64,000 nt of DNA, taken from Candidatus Gastranaerophilales bacterium. Lineage in GTDB: Bacteria > Cyanobacteriota > Vampirovibrionia > Gastranaerophilales > Gastranaerophilaceae. Under the pieces are notes generated by a model, which saw only the letters and a list, made by a program, of their open reading frames with translations, was not told where the DNA came from and ran no database searches. Shown in pieces: positions 1-8,551 of the stretch (position 1 is the first letter of the stretch; each line of letters starts with the position of its first letter). Location of the stretch: assembly GCA_944323595.1 (NCBI GenBank), contig CALUTF010000004.1, forward strand, positions 31,509-95,508, written 5' to 3'. The position numbers were made by a program, and so were the translations under genes.

Positions 1-55
1 AACCTTTCATAATGGCAGTGCCAATTTTGCGTAATGAACCTAATAAGTTCCCCAT
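1..55 (-). CDS. 5' end of a gene cut by the window edge
   Basis: An ATG on the minus strand at 55 is preceded by a good ribosome binding site (AGGAGA) and opens a frame running off the window. Only about 18 residues are visible, beginning MGNLLGSLRKIG. This is too little to assign a family. The gene faces away from the DUF559 cassette. Confidence 0.45.
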   Translation of the reverse strand, partial: MGNLLGSLRKIGTAIMKG

Positions 56-197
56 AAAATTTTCTCCTATAACTTTTTACAGATGATTAATATCCCTATA
101 ATTTTTATAAAACATTTGTAATCCATTTATTGCTATTTTATATAACAATGTAAACTAATCTTAATTTCAATCCTGATTTTAATAAAATAATTTTGCG

Positions 198-232
198 ACC
201 TCACCCCACCCCTCTCCTTATAAAGGAGAGGG
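198..232. repeat. Left inverted repeat of DUF559 cassette
   Basis: This 35-bp sequence matches the reverse complement of 619-653 at 33 of 35 positions by direct comparison. Its inner half is itself a palindrome, with CCCTCTCCTT and AAGGAGAGGG around ATA, so it can form a hairpin. The two copies bracket the broken DUF559 gene almost exactly, like terminal inverted repeats. Confidence 0.85.
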
Positions 233-240
233 AGAATCTA

Positions 241-619
241 TTACTTGTTATTTAATAATTCTAAAAGTTTTAAATAAACGCCATCAATATTATTATCAAT
301 TTCGTTATTCCAGAATCTGATAACTTTGTAGCCTTGTGATATTAGATATTCAGTCCTGATGTTATCATAAGGATATATTTTCAGGGCTGTTATGCTGTCC
401 GCCATCTAACTCTATTACAATATGCTCTCTTCTGCTGGCAAAATCAACTATATAAGGACCAATTGGATATTGTCTGACAAATTTTATTCCGTTTAATTGA
501 CGATTTTTTAATAAATCCCATAGTTTATATTCCTGCGGGGTCATATTTTTTCTTAAAACTCTTGCTGTAATATATTTTTTATCCATAAATTGATTATAAC
601 ATATTTGTAAATAATGCAC
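241..619 (-). pseudogene. Frameshifted DUF559 (Vsr/restriction-endonuclease-like) gene
   Basis: The first frame has the typical DUF559 N-terminal features: LRKNMTPQEYKLW, then RQYPIGPYIVDF and IELDGGQH, the family's nuclease-fold core. It stops after NSPENISL. The rest of the domain (YDNIRTEYLISQGYKVIRFW, then NNEI) continues in another frame to a TAA at 241-243. The break lies near 372-385 and equals a one-base gain or a two-base loss. The start is ATG 586 or 619. A TATAAT hexamer (593-598) lies 6 bases before ATG 586, with no ribosome binding site. DUF559 proteins resemble very-short-patch-repair nucleases; their role is unproven. An assembly error cannot be excluded. Confidence 0.75.
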
Positions 620-653
620 CCTCTCCTTTATAAGGAGAGGGTTAGGGTGAGGT
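619..653. repeat. Right inverted repeat of DUF559 cassette
   Basis: Inverted partner of 198-232 (33/35 identical), with the same internal CTCTCCTT/AAGGAGAG palindrome and an outer arm GGGTTAGGGTGAGGT. It abuts the first possible start codon of the DUF559 gene, so gene and repeats form one compact unit of about 455 bp. Confidence 0.85.
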
Positions 654-737
654 TTTTGAGTTTTTATATATCTTTACTAATGACTTGTAAAAAAGCCTTG
701 AATATCGTATAATTTATATACAAAAAGGAGCAGAAAG

Positions 738-1202
738 ATGAAAATTTACGAAGGACAACTTACAACACAGCAAAATGAAAAATTTTGTATTATTATTTCC
801 AGATTTAATGATTTTATCGGAGAAAAACTGTTGTCCGGAGCTATAGATACACTGAAACGCCACGGTGTTTCTGATGAAAATATTGAAGTGGCAAAAGTCC
901 CCGGAGCTTTTGAAATTCCTCTTGCTGCACAAAAATTTGCTAAAACAAATAAATACAGTGCCATAATTACACTTGGTGCCGTAATTAAAGGTTCAACACC
1001 TCATTTTGACTATGTTAGTGCGGAAGTTTCAAAGGGTGTTGCTAATGTAAGTCTTCAAACAGGTGTTCCTGTAATATTTGGAGTCTTAACTACAGACAAT
1101 ATAGAACAAGCTATTGAAAGAGCCGGTACAAAAGCAGGCAACAAAGGTGCTGATGCTGCTAAAACCGCAATTGAAATGGTTAACCTGTTCAAAACTATAT
1201 AG
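738..1202 (+). CDS. ribH: 6,7-dimethyl-8-ribityllumazine synthase
   Basis: 154 residues, the normal length for the small icosahedral lumazine synthase. It condenses 5-amino-6-ribitylaminouracil with 3,4-dihydroxybutanone phosphate in the penultimate step of riboflavin synthesis. Visible family signatures are SRFNDFI near the N-terminus, [11 protein letters not shown], the [14 protein letters not shown] substrate loop with its catalytic histidine, and [11 protein letters not shown]. The ATG follows AAAAAGGAG at good spacing. No other rib genes are nearby, so the pathway is dispersed. The next gene, murQ, starts 33 bases downstream on the same strand. Confidence 0.96.
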   Translation: MKIYEGQLTTQQNEKFCIIISRFNDFIGEKLLSGAIDTLKRHGVSDENIEVAKVPGAFEIPLAAQKFAKTNKYSAIITLGAVIKGSTPHFDYVSAEVSKGVANVSLQTGVPVIFGVLTTDNIEQAIERAGTKAGNKGADAAKTAIEMVNLFKTI

Positions 1203-1235
1203 TGTTTATATTTTATCAGTTTAGGGGGTCTGCGT

Positions 1236-2126
1236 ATGAGTGAAGTGATGACGGAATACCGTAATGAAAACACAAAGGACATTGATATTCTGCCAACCAT
1301 CGAAATGGTCAAAAAGATGAACGAGGAAGACAAAATAGTTGCGCTTGCGGTTGAAGATGAATGCGAGCACATTGCTCAGGCTATTGATATTATAGCAAAA
1401 CAGTTTTTAAAGGGCGGTAAATTATACTATTTTGGTGCGGGGACTTCCGGACGTCTCGGAATCCTTGACGCATCAGAATGCCCGCCGACATTCAGCGTAA
1501 GCCCTGATATGGTACAGGGAATTATGGCAGGCGGCGATAAAGCTTTCAGGATTGCGGTAGAGGGAGCAGAGGATGATTTTGAAGCCGGCAAAAAAGATGC
1601 GGAAGTTTTGACGGATAAAGATGTTGCGGTAGCAATTTCTGCCAGCGGTAATCCTAAATATCTTCTTGGTGTTTTGCAGCAGGCTGATAGTGTTAATGCT
1701 AAAACAATTGCGCTGACATGCAATTCAAAAGCTCTTATTGCTGAAGATGCGGGGCTTACTATCTGTGTTGAAGTAGGTCCTGAAGTTATTGCTGGGTCAA
1801 GCCGTTTAAAGGCAGGCTCTGCTCAGAAAATGGTTTTGAATATGCTGACAACAGGAGCTATGATTAAAATCGGTAAAACCTATCAAAATTTTATGATAGA
1901 TTTGAAAGCTTCAAACGAAAAATTAAAAGACAGAGCAATAAGAATTGTTGCGCAAATAGCAGGGGTAACTCACAGTGATGCTCTGGCGGCTCTTCTTGAT
2001 TGCAATTGGGAAATTAAAACTGCAATTGTAATGATTTTGAGAAAAGTTTCACCGGATGAAGCAAGGCTTGAACTTAAAAAACACTGCGGTGTCTTAAGAA
2101 AACTTCTGACTAAAGAACTTGTGTAG
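1236..2126 (+). CDS. murQ: N-acetylmuramic acid 6-phosphate etherase
   Basis: 296 residues with the SIS-fold signature of MurQ. The substrate-binding stretch YFGAGTSGRLGILDASECPP is complete, as are IAGGDKAF-like and SASGNPKYLLG segments and the C-terminal GSSRLKAGSAQKMVLNMLTT. It cleaves the lactyl ether of MurNAc-6-phosphate to GlcNAc-6-phosphate during peptidoglycan recycling in the cytoplasm. The start follows TTAGGGGG. No PTS MurP or anhMurNAc kinase is adjacent. Confidence 0.95.
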   Translation: MSEVMTEYRNENTKDIDILPTIEMVKKMNEEDKIVALAVEDECEHIAQAIDIIAKQFLKGGKLYYFGAGTSGRLGILDASECPPTFSVSPDMVQGIMAGGDKAFRIAVEGAEDDFEAGKKDAEVLTDKDVAVAISASGNPKYLLGVLQQADSVNAKTIALTCNSKALIAEDAGLTICVEVGPEVIAGSSRLKAGSAQKMVLNMLTTGAMIKIGKTYQNFMIDLKASNEKLKDRAIRIVAQIAGVTHSDALAALLDCNWEIKTAIVMILRKVSPDEARLELKKHCGVLRKLLTKELV

Positions 2127-2178
2127 ACAAACTGTCAGCATTATTGTAAAATATTTATATATAAGGGAAAGAGTAAAT

Positions 2179-3180
2179 ATGAAATTAACAGTAATAGGCG
2201 CAGGATGCTGGGGATTAACACTTGCCTGGCTTTTGACAGATAATTTTGAACAGGTGACGGTTTGGGGGCGTGCACAGGACTTATCAGAGGATTTGTTAAA
2301 AAACAAACATACCTCAAAACCTCTTGAAGTTCAACTTGCAGACAAAGTAGAGGTTACTTCTGATCTTACATCTGCTATCAAAGATGCTGATATTATTTTG
2401 AATGTAGTTGCAACGTCAGGTACACGCGATGTTTGTGAAAATCTGAAAAAATCCGGTATAAAGCCTGAGCAAATTTTTGTTAATGCTTCAAAAGGCATTG
2501 AACTTCCGTCTTTGATGAGAATGTCTGAGGTTATAAAAGAAGTTCTTCCTGAACAAAAACTTGCTATTTTATCAGGTCCTACTCTTGCAAAGGAAGTTTT
2601 GCAGGGCAAACCTACAGCGGCATCAGTTGCATCTGATGATATGAAGATTGCTGAATTTGTTCAAAAACATTGTAATGTACCTGGACGTTTCAGACTCTAT
2701 ACAAATTCGGATGTTATAGGTGTTGAACTCGGCGGCAGTTTAAAAAACGTAATCGCTATTGCATCTGGTTTTGCTCACGCGATGAATTTAGGTGATAACT
2801 GTACGGGCACTCTTCTGACTCGCGGGATGGCTGAAATTGTTCGTGTAAGTATTAATCTTGGCGCAAATCCATCTACATTATACGGGCTTTCAGGCATGGG
2901 TGATTTAATAGCTACCTGCTCAAGTCCGATGTCAAGAAATTACACAGTTGGTTCTATGCTCGGACAAGGCAAAAAAATTGATGATATTTTAAAAGAATTG
3001 GGTTCTGTTGCAGAGGGAGTAAAAACATCTAAAGCAATATGCGAACTTGCAAAAAAACTTGATATAGATGTGCCGGTTTCTAATGCAATTTACGAAGCGG
3101 TTTATACGGATATTACTCCAAAAGAACTTCTGGATAAATTAATGAACCGTAAGTTGAAAGAAGAAGAAAGATACGTGTAA
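2179..3180 (+). CDS. gpsA: Glycerol-3-phosphate dehydrogenase [NAD(P)+]
   Basis: 333 residues. The N-terminal Rossmann motif VIGAGCWGLTLAW (residues about 4-16) has Cys where most GpsA proteins have Ser. SKGIE, SGPTLAKEV, LKNVIAIASG with the catalytic lysine, and GMGDLIATC are all present. It reduces dihydroxyacetone phosphate to sn-glycerol-3-phosphate for phospholipid synthesis. The ATG at 2179 follows AAGGGAAAGAG and starts exactly at the Rossmann strand; an upstream in-frame start is not credible. Its TAA shares one base with the next ATG, so the two genes are translationally coupled. Confidence 0.96.
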   Translation: MKLTVIGAGCWGLTLAWLLTDNFEQVTVWGRAQDLSEDLLKNKHTSKPLEVQLADKVEVTSDLTSAIKDADIILNVVATSGTRDVCENLKKSGIKPEQIFVNASKGIELPSLMRMSEVIKEVLPEQKLAILSGPTLAKEVLQGKPTAASVASDDMKIAEFVQKHCNVPGRFRLYTNSDVIGVELGGSLKNVIAIASGFAHAMNLGDNCTGTLLTRGMAEIVRVSINLGANPSTLYGLSGMGDLIATCSSPMSRNYTVGSMLGQGKKIDDILKELGSVAEGVKTSKAICELAKKLDIDVPVSNAIYEAVYTDITPKELLDKLMNRKLKEEERYV

Positions 3181-4115
3181 TGACCGAAAAAAAATATGCT
3201 GTTAGATATTTGAAAAATACTTATTACCCTGTGATAATTCCTGATAATGTTTCGGTCGAAGACGGGCAGATGATTCTTGTGCGTACAGAAAAGGGCGAAG
3301 AAGCCTTAAAAGTCTTTACTGTAAATTCTCAGATTGCAGCTATCTGGGATAACAGTGATTTAAAACCGGAGCCTTTTCCGTTTATTCGTGTTATGTCCCA
3401 GCGTGACTTACAAATTCTGGATGATATTAAAAAAGAAGAAGTTGAATCATTTTTCAAATGTCAGGCGCTTGTGAAACAGCACAAGTTAACTATGAATCTT
3501 GTTCAATGCCGTATTACATTTGATAAAAGAAAAATAACTTTTTATTATACGGCTCCGGAAAGAGTAGACTTTCGAGCTTTGTTGAAAGATTTGACCCAGG
3601 TGTTTACACGGGTAAGAATTGATTTGCGGCATATCGGAGTCCGAGACGAAACCTCAATTCTTGAGGGCACAGGTGTTTGCGGCAGACCGTTCTGTTGTTC
3701 AAGTTTTTTGAGAAAATTTGCTACAATCAATGTAAAATTAGCTAAAGATCAGGGGATGCCGATTGCACCCGGAAAAATTTCCGGTACCTGCGGACGTCTT
3801 TTGTGCTGCTTAACTTATGAATATTCAAACTATATAGATGCGGCAAAAGGCATGCCGCCTGTAGGTTCTTCTGTGATGACGCCTGACGGACTGGGGAAAG
3901 TTTATTATCTTCAATTCCTGAGCGGCAAAGTTGCCGTTAAAATGGAAGACGGCAAGGTCAGAGAATTCCCTAAAGGTGATATTGAAATGGTTGATGCTGA
4001 TGTCAATGTTGAAATTGATATTCCGGATATTAACAATGCCTACGCTGAAGATGGCGAACACATTGATATAAAACAACTTGAAGATGACAAAAACAGTTCA
4101 ACAGGTAACATTTAA
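3180..4115 (+). CDS. PSP1-domain protein, RicT/YaaT-like
   Basis: 311 residues. The PSP1 domain is marked by two cysteine clusters typical of RicT/YaaT: GVCGRPFCC and SGTCGRLLCCLTYE. In Firmicutes RicT works with RicA and RicF, binds Fe-S clusters and stimulates RNase Y-dependent RNA processing; a related role here is inference. The N-terminal half includes a FKCQALVKQHKLTMNLVQ segment, and the C-terminal tail is acidic. The start overlaps the gpsA stop (TAATG). The gene ends the run that began with ribH, and no clear terminator follows. Confidence 0.85.
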   Translation: MTEKKYAVRYLKNTYYPVIIPDNVSVEDGQMILVRTEKGEEALKVFTVNSQIAAIWDNSDLKPEPFPFIRVMSQRDLQILDDIKKEEVESFFKCQALVKQHKLTMNLVQCRITFDKRKITFYYTAPERVDFRALLKDLTQVFTRVRIDLRHIGVRDETSILEGTGVCGRPFCCSSFLRKFATINVKLAKDQGMPIAPGKISGTCGRLLCCLTYEYSNYIDAAKGMPPVGSSVMTPDGLGKVYYLQFLSGKVAVKMEDGKVREFPKGDIEMVDADVNVEIDIPDINNAYAEDGEHIDIKQLEDDKNSSTGNI

Positions 4116-4310
4116 TTTTTTGATATCAGGAAATTTTTCCCTCGTCACGGGATTATTGTTACTGTATAAAAAAAGTTCAAGCAATTTTCAAATTGTTTAA
4201 AATTTTTCTTATTTTTTATTCTGGTTATTTTGTTCGGGTAAAATTTTTGTACAAACTGTCAGACAAGTTGTATAAGACTTTCTTTGCATTAGAAACCCTA
4301 TTTATAATTT

Positions 4311-5273
4311 TTACTTGTTATAGAGGTGGCATCTGACTGAATGAGTATCTGAAAGTTGAGTGCTCTCCGACGGAACAGTTTTACAGATATCCATACAGTA
4401 CTGACATCTTGTGTGGAACTTGCAGCCTGTTGGAAGATTCGCTGGCGATGGCAGATCACCTTGCAGGATAATTTCTTCTTTTTTACCGGTAAGCTGCGGC
4501 ACGGAACTCAAGAGCGCTTTTGTGTAAGGATGCTTCGGCGCTGAAAACAGTTCTTCTGTTGTGCCGATTTCAACAATTTCTCCAAGGTACATAATTGCAA
4601 CCCTGTCGGCTAAGTATTTAATCACGCTCATATCATGCGTAATCAAAAGGAATGTCAGGTTAAATGTTTCTTTTAAATCTTTTAAAAGATTTATAATCTG
4701 TGCCTGAATACTTACATCAAGCGCGCTGACAGGTTCGTCTGCAAGAATAAACTCAGGGTTTAAAACAAGTGCACGCGCAATTGCGATTCTCTGACGCTGT
4801 CCGCCAGAAAATTCATGCGGAAATCTGTTAAGTGCTTCTGCAGTTAATCCTGTCTTTTCAGCTTTCTCTAAGACAATCCCGTCGATTATATCGTTTTTGT
4901 AATCCGTATTTATTTTCAGAGGTTCCCGCAGTGTATCAATAATTTTCATTTTAGGGTTGAGGCTTGAATACGGGTTCTGAAAAATCATCTGGGCTTTAGT
5001 GCGGAAGTTTTTCAGTTCCTTTTTATCCATAGTGAGAATATTTTTGCCCTCAAAATCAATTTCACCTGATTTTGCATCTTCAAGTTTTATTATCGCTCTT
5101 GCAAGTGTTGATTTGCCGCAGCCTGATTCGCCCGCAATCGCAAGAATTTCTCCTCTCTTTATATCAAGCGACACTCCGTTTACAGCATGGATGGTTTCTT
5201 TTTTGCCTAAAATTCCTTTGCTTGTATTGTACTCAACAACCAGATTTTTAATTTTTACCAGATTTTCAACCAT
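4311..5273 (-). CDS. Oligopeptide/dipeptide ABC transporter ATPase, OppF/DppF type
   Basis: 320 residues with a full ABC ATPase: Walker A GESGCGKST, Q-loop QNPYSSLNP, signature FSGGQRQRIAIARAL, Walker B FILADEPVSALD, and the H-loop LLITHDMS. The C-terminal oligopeptide-transporter extension is present, with PTGCKFHTRCQYCMDIC. Such subunits pair with OppD and permeases to import peptides. No OppA, B, C or D gene is adjacent, so this subunit is separate from the rest of its transporter here. Confidence 0.92.
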   Translation of the reverse strand: MVENLVKIKNLVVEYNTSKGILGKKETIHAVNGVSLDIKRGEILAIAGESGCGKSTLARAIIKLEDAKSGEIDFEGKNILTMDKKELKNFRTKAQMIFQNPYSSLNPKMKIIDTLREPLKINTDYKNDIIDGIVLEKAEKTGLTAEALNRFPHEFSGGQRQRIAIARALVLNPEFILADEPVSALDVSIQAQIINLLKDLKETFNLTFLLITHDMSVIKYLADRVAIMYLGEIVEIGTTEELFSAPKHPYTKALLSSVPQLTGKKEEIILQGDLPSPANLPTGCKFHTRCQYCMDICKTVPSESTQLSDTHSVRCHLYNK

Positions 5274-5424
5274 AGAATGATATTAACTTAATTCTTAAAT
5301 TAATGCAATCGGTCAGCTTGTTAAATAGATAATTCTCCCTAACTGCAGAATGTAACAAATTTTTCATATAATGTCAAAATTATTATTTTACGAGATTTAA
5401 AATAAAAAATACAAGGATGATATT

Positions 5425-5868
5425 ATGATGAATACCCGTTCAATTAACAAATCTGTTGAGCAAATTTAAACGTTTTTATATCGGAGAAATGAGTTCAGCA
5501 GAGCTAAGACAATATCAAAATCAGAAACAAATGAACATGTTAAATCGTATTTAAAGAATTTTTATACAGAGGCAATGGATGCTCCTGCACATGCGGAGTA
5601 TCTGCATCGGATACACCGTATGCGAAGCTTATTAGGCTGCGTAATGAAACCTTATAAAGAGCAGAATCCTTTTATGTTGAAATTAAAACTCGCTGCTGCC
5701 GAGTTTATTACAGATTATAGAAAGAAAAATTTAATAAAAAGAGATCCCGAGCTTACTGCCTTAAAAAAGTCATATGATGAAAAGGTCAATGAGCTTTATC
5801 CTAATAGCAGCAGTTTACGAAAGAAAATTATAAATAGAATAAAATTTCACGGATTTTCTAATCCTTAA
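5425..5868 (+). pseudogene. Degenerate ORF with in-frame stop, unknown family
   Basis: An ATG at 5425 opens MMNTRSINKSVEQI and meets TAA at 5467-5469. The same frame then stays open to 5868, giving a basic, helical C-terminal part (YLHRIHRMRSLLGCVMKPYK and onward). Between them a second frame reads KRFYIGEMSSAELRQYQNQK, which looks like a natural continuation of the first segment. Two compensating frameshifts would join them. I do not recognise a family. The 3' end overlaps the recR stop by four bases. A translated 97-residue remnant from 5575 is possible but has no ribosome binding site. Confidence 0.4.
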
Positions 5869-6461
5869 ATTTCACGGCGTCCTTCAAGCGCTTTTGCAAT
5901 AGTTATTTCATCCGCATATTCCAGATCTGCTCCTACAGGCAAACCGAATGCAATTCTGGAAATTTTTATCCCGAAAGGTTTTATTAGTTTAGTAAGGTAA
6001 AGACTTGTTGCTTCTCCCTCGACTGACGGGCTCAGCGCAAGGATTACTTCCTGAACTTCTTCAGATGTAAGCCGCGTTAAAAGTTCCTTAATTCTTATAT
6101 CATCAGCCCCTATTCCGTCCATTGGCGAAATCAGACCTTGCAGAACATGATAAAGCCCCTTATATTCGTTTGTTTTTTCAATAGCAATCAAATCTTTGGT
6201 TTCTGCTACAACGCATATTGTTGAGCGGTCGCGTTTTGTAGACTGGCAGATTTCACACGGGCTGGTTGACGACAAATTAAAGCAAACCTCGCAGGTGCGG
6301 GTGTTTGCTTTAGCGTCAATTATTGCCTGAGCAAATTTTTGAACTTCAGTCTCCGGCATTCTAAGTAAATAGAATGCCATTCTTTGTGCGGATTTTGGTC
6401 CGACTGACGGAAATTTTTGAAAATGCTCGATTAATGTTGCAATTGATTTAGGATAAATCAT
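5865..6461 (-). CDS. recR: Recombination mediator protein RecR
   Basis: 198 residues, normal RecR length. It begins with the helix-hairpin-helix region (HFQKFPSVGPKSAQRMAFYLL). The four-cysteine zinc finger CEVCFNLSSTSPCEICQS and the Toprim segment (ICVVAETKDLIAIEKT) follow. It acts with RecO and RecF to load RecA at gaps during recombinational repair. Only two bases separate it from ybaB upstream, the conserved ybaB-recR pair. Confidence 0.97.
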   Translation of the reverse strand: MIYPKSIATLIEHFQKFPSVGPKSAQRMAFYLLRMPETEVQKFAQAIIDAKANTRTCEVCFNLSSTSPCEICQSTKRDRSTICVVAETKDLIAIEKTNEYKGLYHVLQGLISPMDGIGADDIRIKELLTRLTSEEVQEVILALSPSVEGEATSLYLTKLIKPFGIKISRIAFGLPVGADLEYADEITIAKALEGRREI

Positions 6462-6463
6462 TA

Positions 6464-6796
6464 TTAGAATAATCCCGGAATGTTAATACCGCCTGTCGCA
6501 GCTTTCATTTTTTCTTCCATTTGAGCTGCAGCTTTGTCGCTAGCCTGTTGGATTGCAGCAGCGATAATATCTTCCATCATTTCTACTGTTTCAGAATCAA
6601 CTGATGCAGGATTTTCAGGATTGATAGCTTCCGGAGAAAGTTTAATGGATTTGAATTTTCCAAGACCGTCACAGATAACTTTTACTGAACCGCCTGCAGA
6701 TTCTCCTGAGATTTCCAGATTAGCAAGTTCTTCCTGTGTTTTTTTTAATTTTTTTTGTATGTTTTGTGCCTGCTGCATCATTTGCATGATATTCAT
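6464..6796 (-). CDS. ybaB: Nucleoid-associated protein YbaB/EbfC
   Basis: 110 residues. It starts with the characteristic MNIMQMMQQAQNIQKKLKKT helix, then the ISGESAGGSVKVICDGLGKF sheet and a C-terminal helix, ending in the usual Gly-rich tail with IPGLF. YbaB proteins are small DNA-binding dimers often co-transcribed with recR. The start follows AAGGAGG. A TATAAT hexamer in the 51-base gap to the divergent peptidase gene is a likely -10 element. Confidence 0.95.
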   Translation of the reverse strand: MNIMQMMQQAQNIQKKLKKTQEELANLEISGESAGGSVKVICDGLGKFKSIKLSPEAINPENPASVDSETVEMMEDIIAAAIQQASDKAAAQMEEKMKAATGGINIPGLF

Positions 6797-6847
6797 TCTT
6801 AAATGTCCTCCTTAGTCTTTTTGCGTTTTTTATTATACAATAAAAAT

Positions 6848-7630
6848 ATGAATAAGAAAACTTATGTACAAGAATCTTTAAGAAACGGGCGCATAATGCG
6901 CTGGACAATGATGCCCTTAAAGGTTTATGTTGCACCTATGAAGTTTTATTCAAAACAGGGGGAGGATTACAAATACAGAGGGCTGGTTAAGCGTGCTCTT
7001 GATGAGTGGCAGGCTGCAACAAAGGGCAGAGTGTCTTTTACTCTGGTCGGGACTCTTCTTGAATCAAATATTAATGTAGATTGGAAACGTGTTGAGAGAA
7101 AAGCTCTCGGTCATTGTTATTTTCAGTTTGATGCAGCGCAGCGTCTTTACAGTGCAGAAGTTTCTATCGGGTTGACAGACGGAATTATTCACAGTGATTA
7201 CATGGACGAGGGAGAGGTTTACCACACTATATTGCATGAAATCGGACATGCAATCGGTTTGGGGCACAGTCCTTATAAATCAGATATTATGTACACCCCG
7301 CACCAGAAAGGTGTAAACAGGGTTTCAGAGGGCGACGTTTTGACTGTGAACTGGTTATACAAACTACCGCAGGGTGCGAAAGTTTCAGAAGTTGCTTCGC
7401 AGCTGGGTGTTGGCGGTTATGATATTGACGATATCATAACAAAATATATGAATAAAGCTTCAGGTAAATCGCAGGATTCGCAGCCCGAACACAAAAAAAT
7501 TGTTAAGCGCAGAGATTTATTGGAAGAACAGGAAAAAATTGCACTTTTGCGTAAATACCATTTAACCCTCCAGAGTGTTAGTATGTCCGAGGAGCTTAAA
7601 AAATTTTTTCAAAAGCCGCAGGATAAGTAA
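6848..7630 (+). CDS. Matrixin-like zinc metallopeptidase
   Basis: 260 residues from ATG 6848. The metzincin motif HEIGHAIGLGHS gives zinc ligands His130, His134 and His140, followed by the Met-turn DIMY at about 147-150. The N-terminal part (LKVYVAPMKFY, LVKRALDEWQAATKGRVSF) matches the usual matrixin fold around the active site. No signal peptide is visible, so export is unclear. An in-frame ATG at 6803 would add a hydrophobic stretch (LVFLRFLLY). Neither start has a ribosome binding site. The TACAAT at 6836-6841 lies just before ATG 6848, compatible with a leaderless transcript. The 90-residue C-terminal tail is charged and helical. Confidence 0.85.
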   Translation: MNKKTYVQESLRNGRIMRWTMMPLKVYVAPMKFYSKQGEDYKYRGLVKRALDEWQAATKGRVSFTLVGTLLESNINVDWKRVERKALGHCYFQFDAAQRLYSAEVSIGLTDGIIHSDYMDEGEVYHTILHEIGHAIGLGHSPYKSDIMYTPHQKGVNRVSEGDVLTVNWLYKLPQGAKVSEVASQLGVGGYDIDDIITKYMNKASGKSQDSQPEHKKIVKRRDLLEEQEKIALLRKYHLTLQSVSMSEELKKFFQKPQDK

Positions 7631-7783
7631 TTTCCTGTAAGTAAAAATACTGAATTGACGTAATGGGTGCTGAATTAGTATAATTAATATAATGTTGCCT
7701 GGCAATTAATGGTTTACACTTGTAAATGGTATTACTGAAAATACCTGAAATAATTATGAAAAGAAAGGATACAAAAGTCAAAA

Positions 7784-8510
7784 ATGCAAAATAATTTTAA
7801 TCTCCAAAAAGAAATTAAAGATAAAACAACTGAAAAATTTCATACTTTAAAAAAGGATGATACTAAGTATTTTATTGCAGAAGACAAATTAGGAAATAAG
7901 AAATTTTATTTAGGCAAAAAACACCATCGATCAAGGCACTCCTTCTCGAGAAGAAGGTACTAGCTCCGATGGTGTCAAAACTTTCAATGAAAGTTTTGAT
8001 ATTATTATACCAAATCAGATAGAAAATAGCAATCCTGTTGCGGTTTCTGCAACTCAATTAATCCCATTAACTTCGTCTATTCAAGCAGGAGTAAAGCAGC
8101 CATTAAAAATAAATATAGAAGAAAATGTAGATGCATCCGGTCATCATATTTTCACACCAACGGAAATAGGAGAGATGACACCGGAAGAATTTGAGAAAAA
8201 TTTACCGGTGATTGAACAACAGCTAAGGGACGGTTTGATAAAACAATCAGCCCCTAAAATAGATTATACAGGCTATGTAAATCCGGTTAGCGGCGATGGT
8301 AAAATATATTCAAGAGACGAAATAGCAAAATTAACAACGGATGAATATATCAAGCTAGAGCCTGAAATAATTTCTCAACTGAATACAATAGGAATTCCAA
8401 CCGAAAAAGAACTTGAAAAATATACGGCTGCCGGAGATTTGATATATGTTCACCCGTATACAAGAAGTGACGGCACAAAGGTCAGAGGGTATTACAGAGC
8501 TGCAAGATAA
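7784..8510 (+). pseudogene. Gene split by a frameshift in an A6 tract, unknown function
   Basis: ATG 7784 opens MQNNFNLQKEIKDKTTEKFH and reads to LGKK at the A6 run 7916-7921, then reaches TAG at 7961. In the frame that would result from one fewer A, an open reading continues without interruption (NTIDQGTPSREEGTSSDGVK onward) to TAA at 8510. The whole would be about 241 residues, ending VHPYTRSDGTKVRGYYRAAR. The 3' part alone (ATG 8175, 111 residues) could be translated but has no clear ribosome binding site. Two hairpins lie just after the junction: ACACCATCG/CGATGGTGT around 7921-7976, and CAAAACTTTC/GAAAGTTTTG around 7977-7999. Sequencing error, decay, or slippage are all possible. Confidence 0.6.
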
Positions 8511-8520
8511 GAATTCTGTA

Positions 8521-8548
8521 AAAAAGGCGTCATTATTTGACGCCTTTT
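8521..8548. terminator. Bidirectional rho-independent terminator
   Basis: GGCGTCA (8526-8532) and TGACGCC (8538-8544) form a 7-bp stem with a 5-base loop. An A-run lies on the left and a T-run on the right, so it can end transcription in both directions. It sits between the convergent gene ending at 8510 and the transporter gene ending at 8552. Confidence 0.85.
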
Positions 8549-8551
8549 CTA

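Noticed and set aside
4116..4310. Riboswitch or gene in the ricT-oppF gap
   Set aside because: Only AT-rich sequence between convergent genes; no conserved structure or ORF could be supported.
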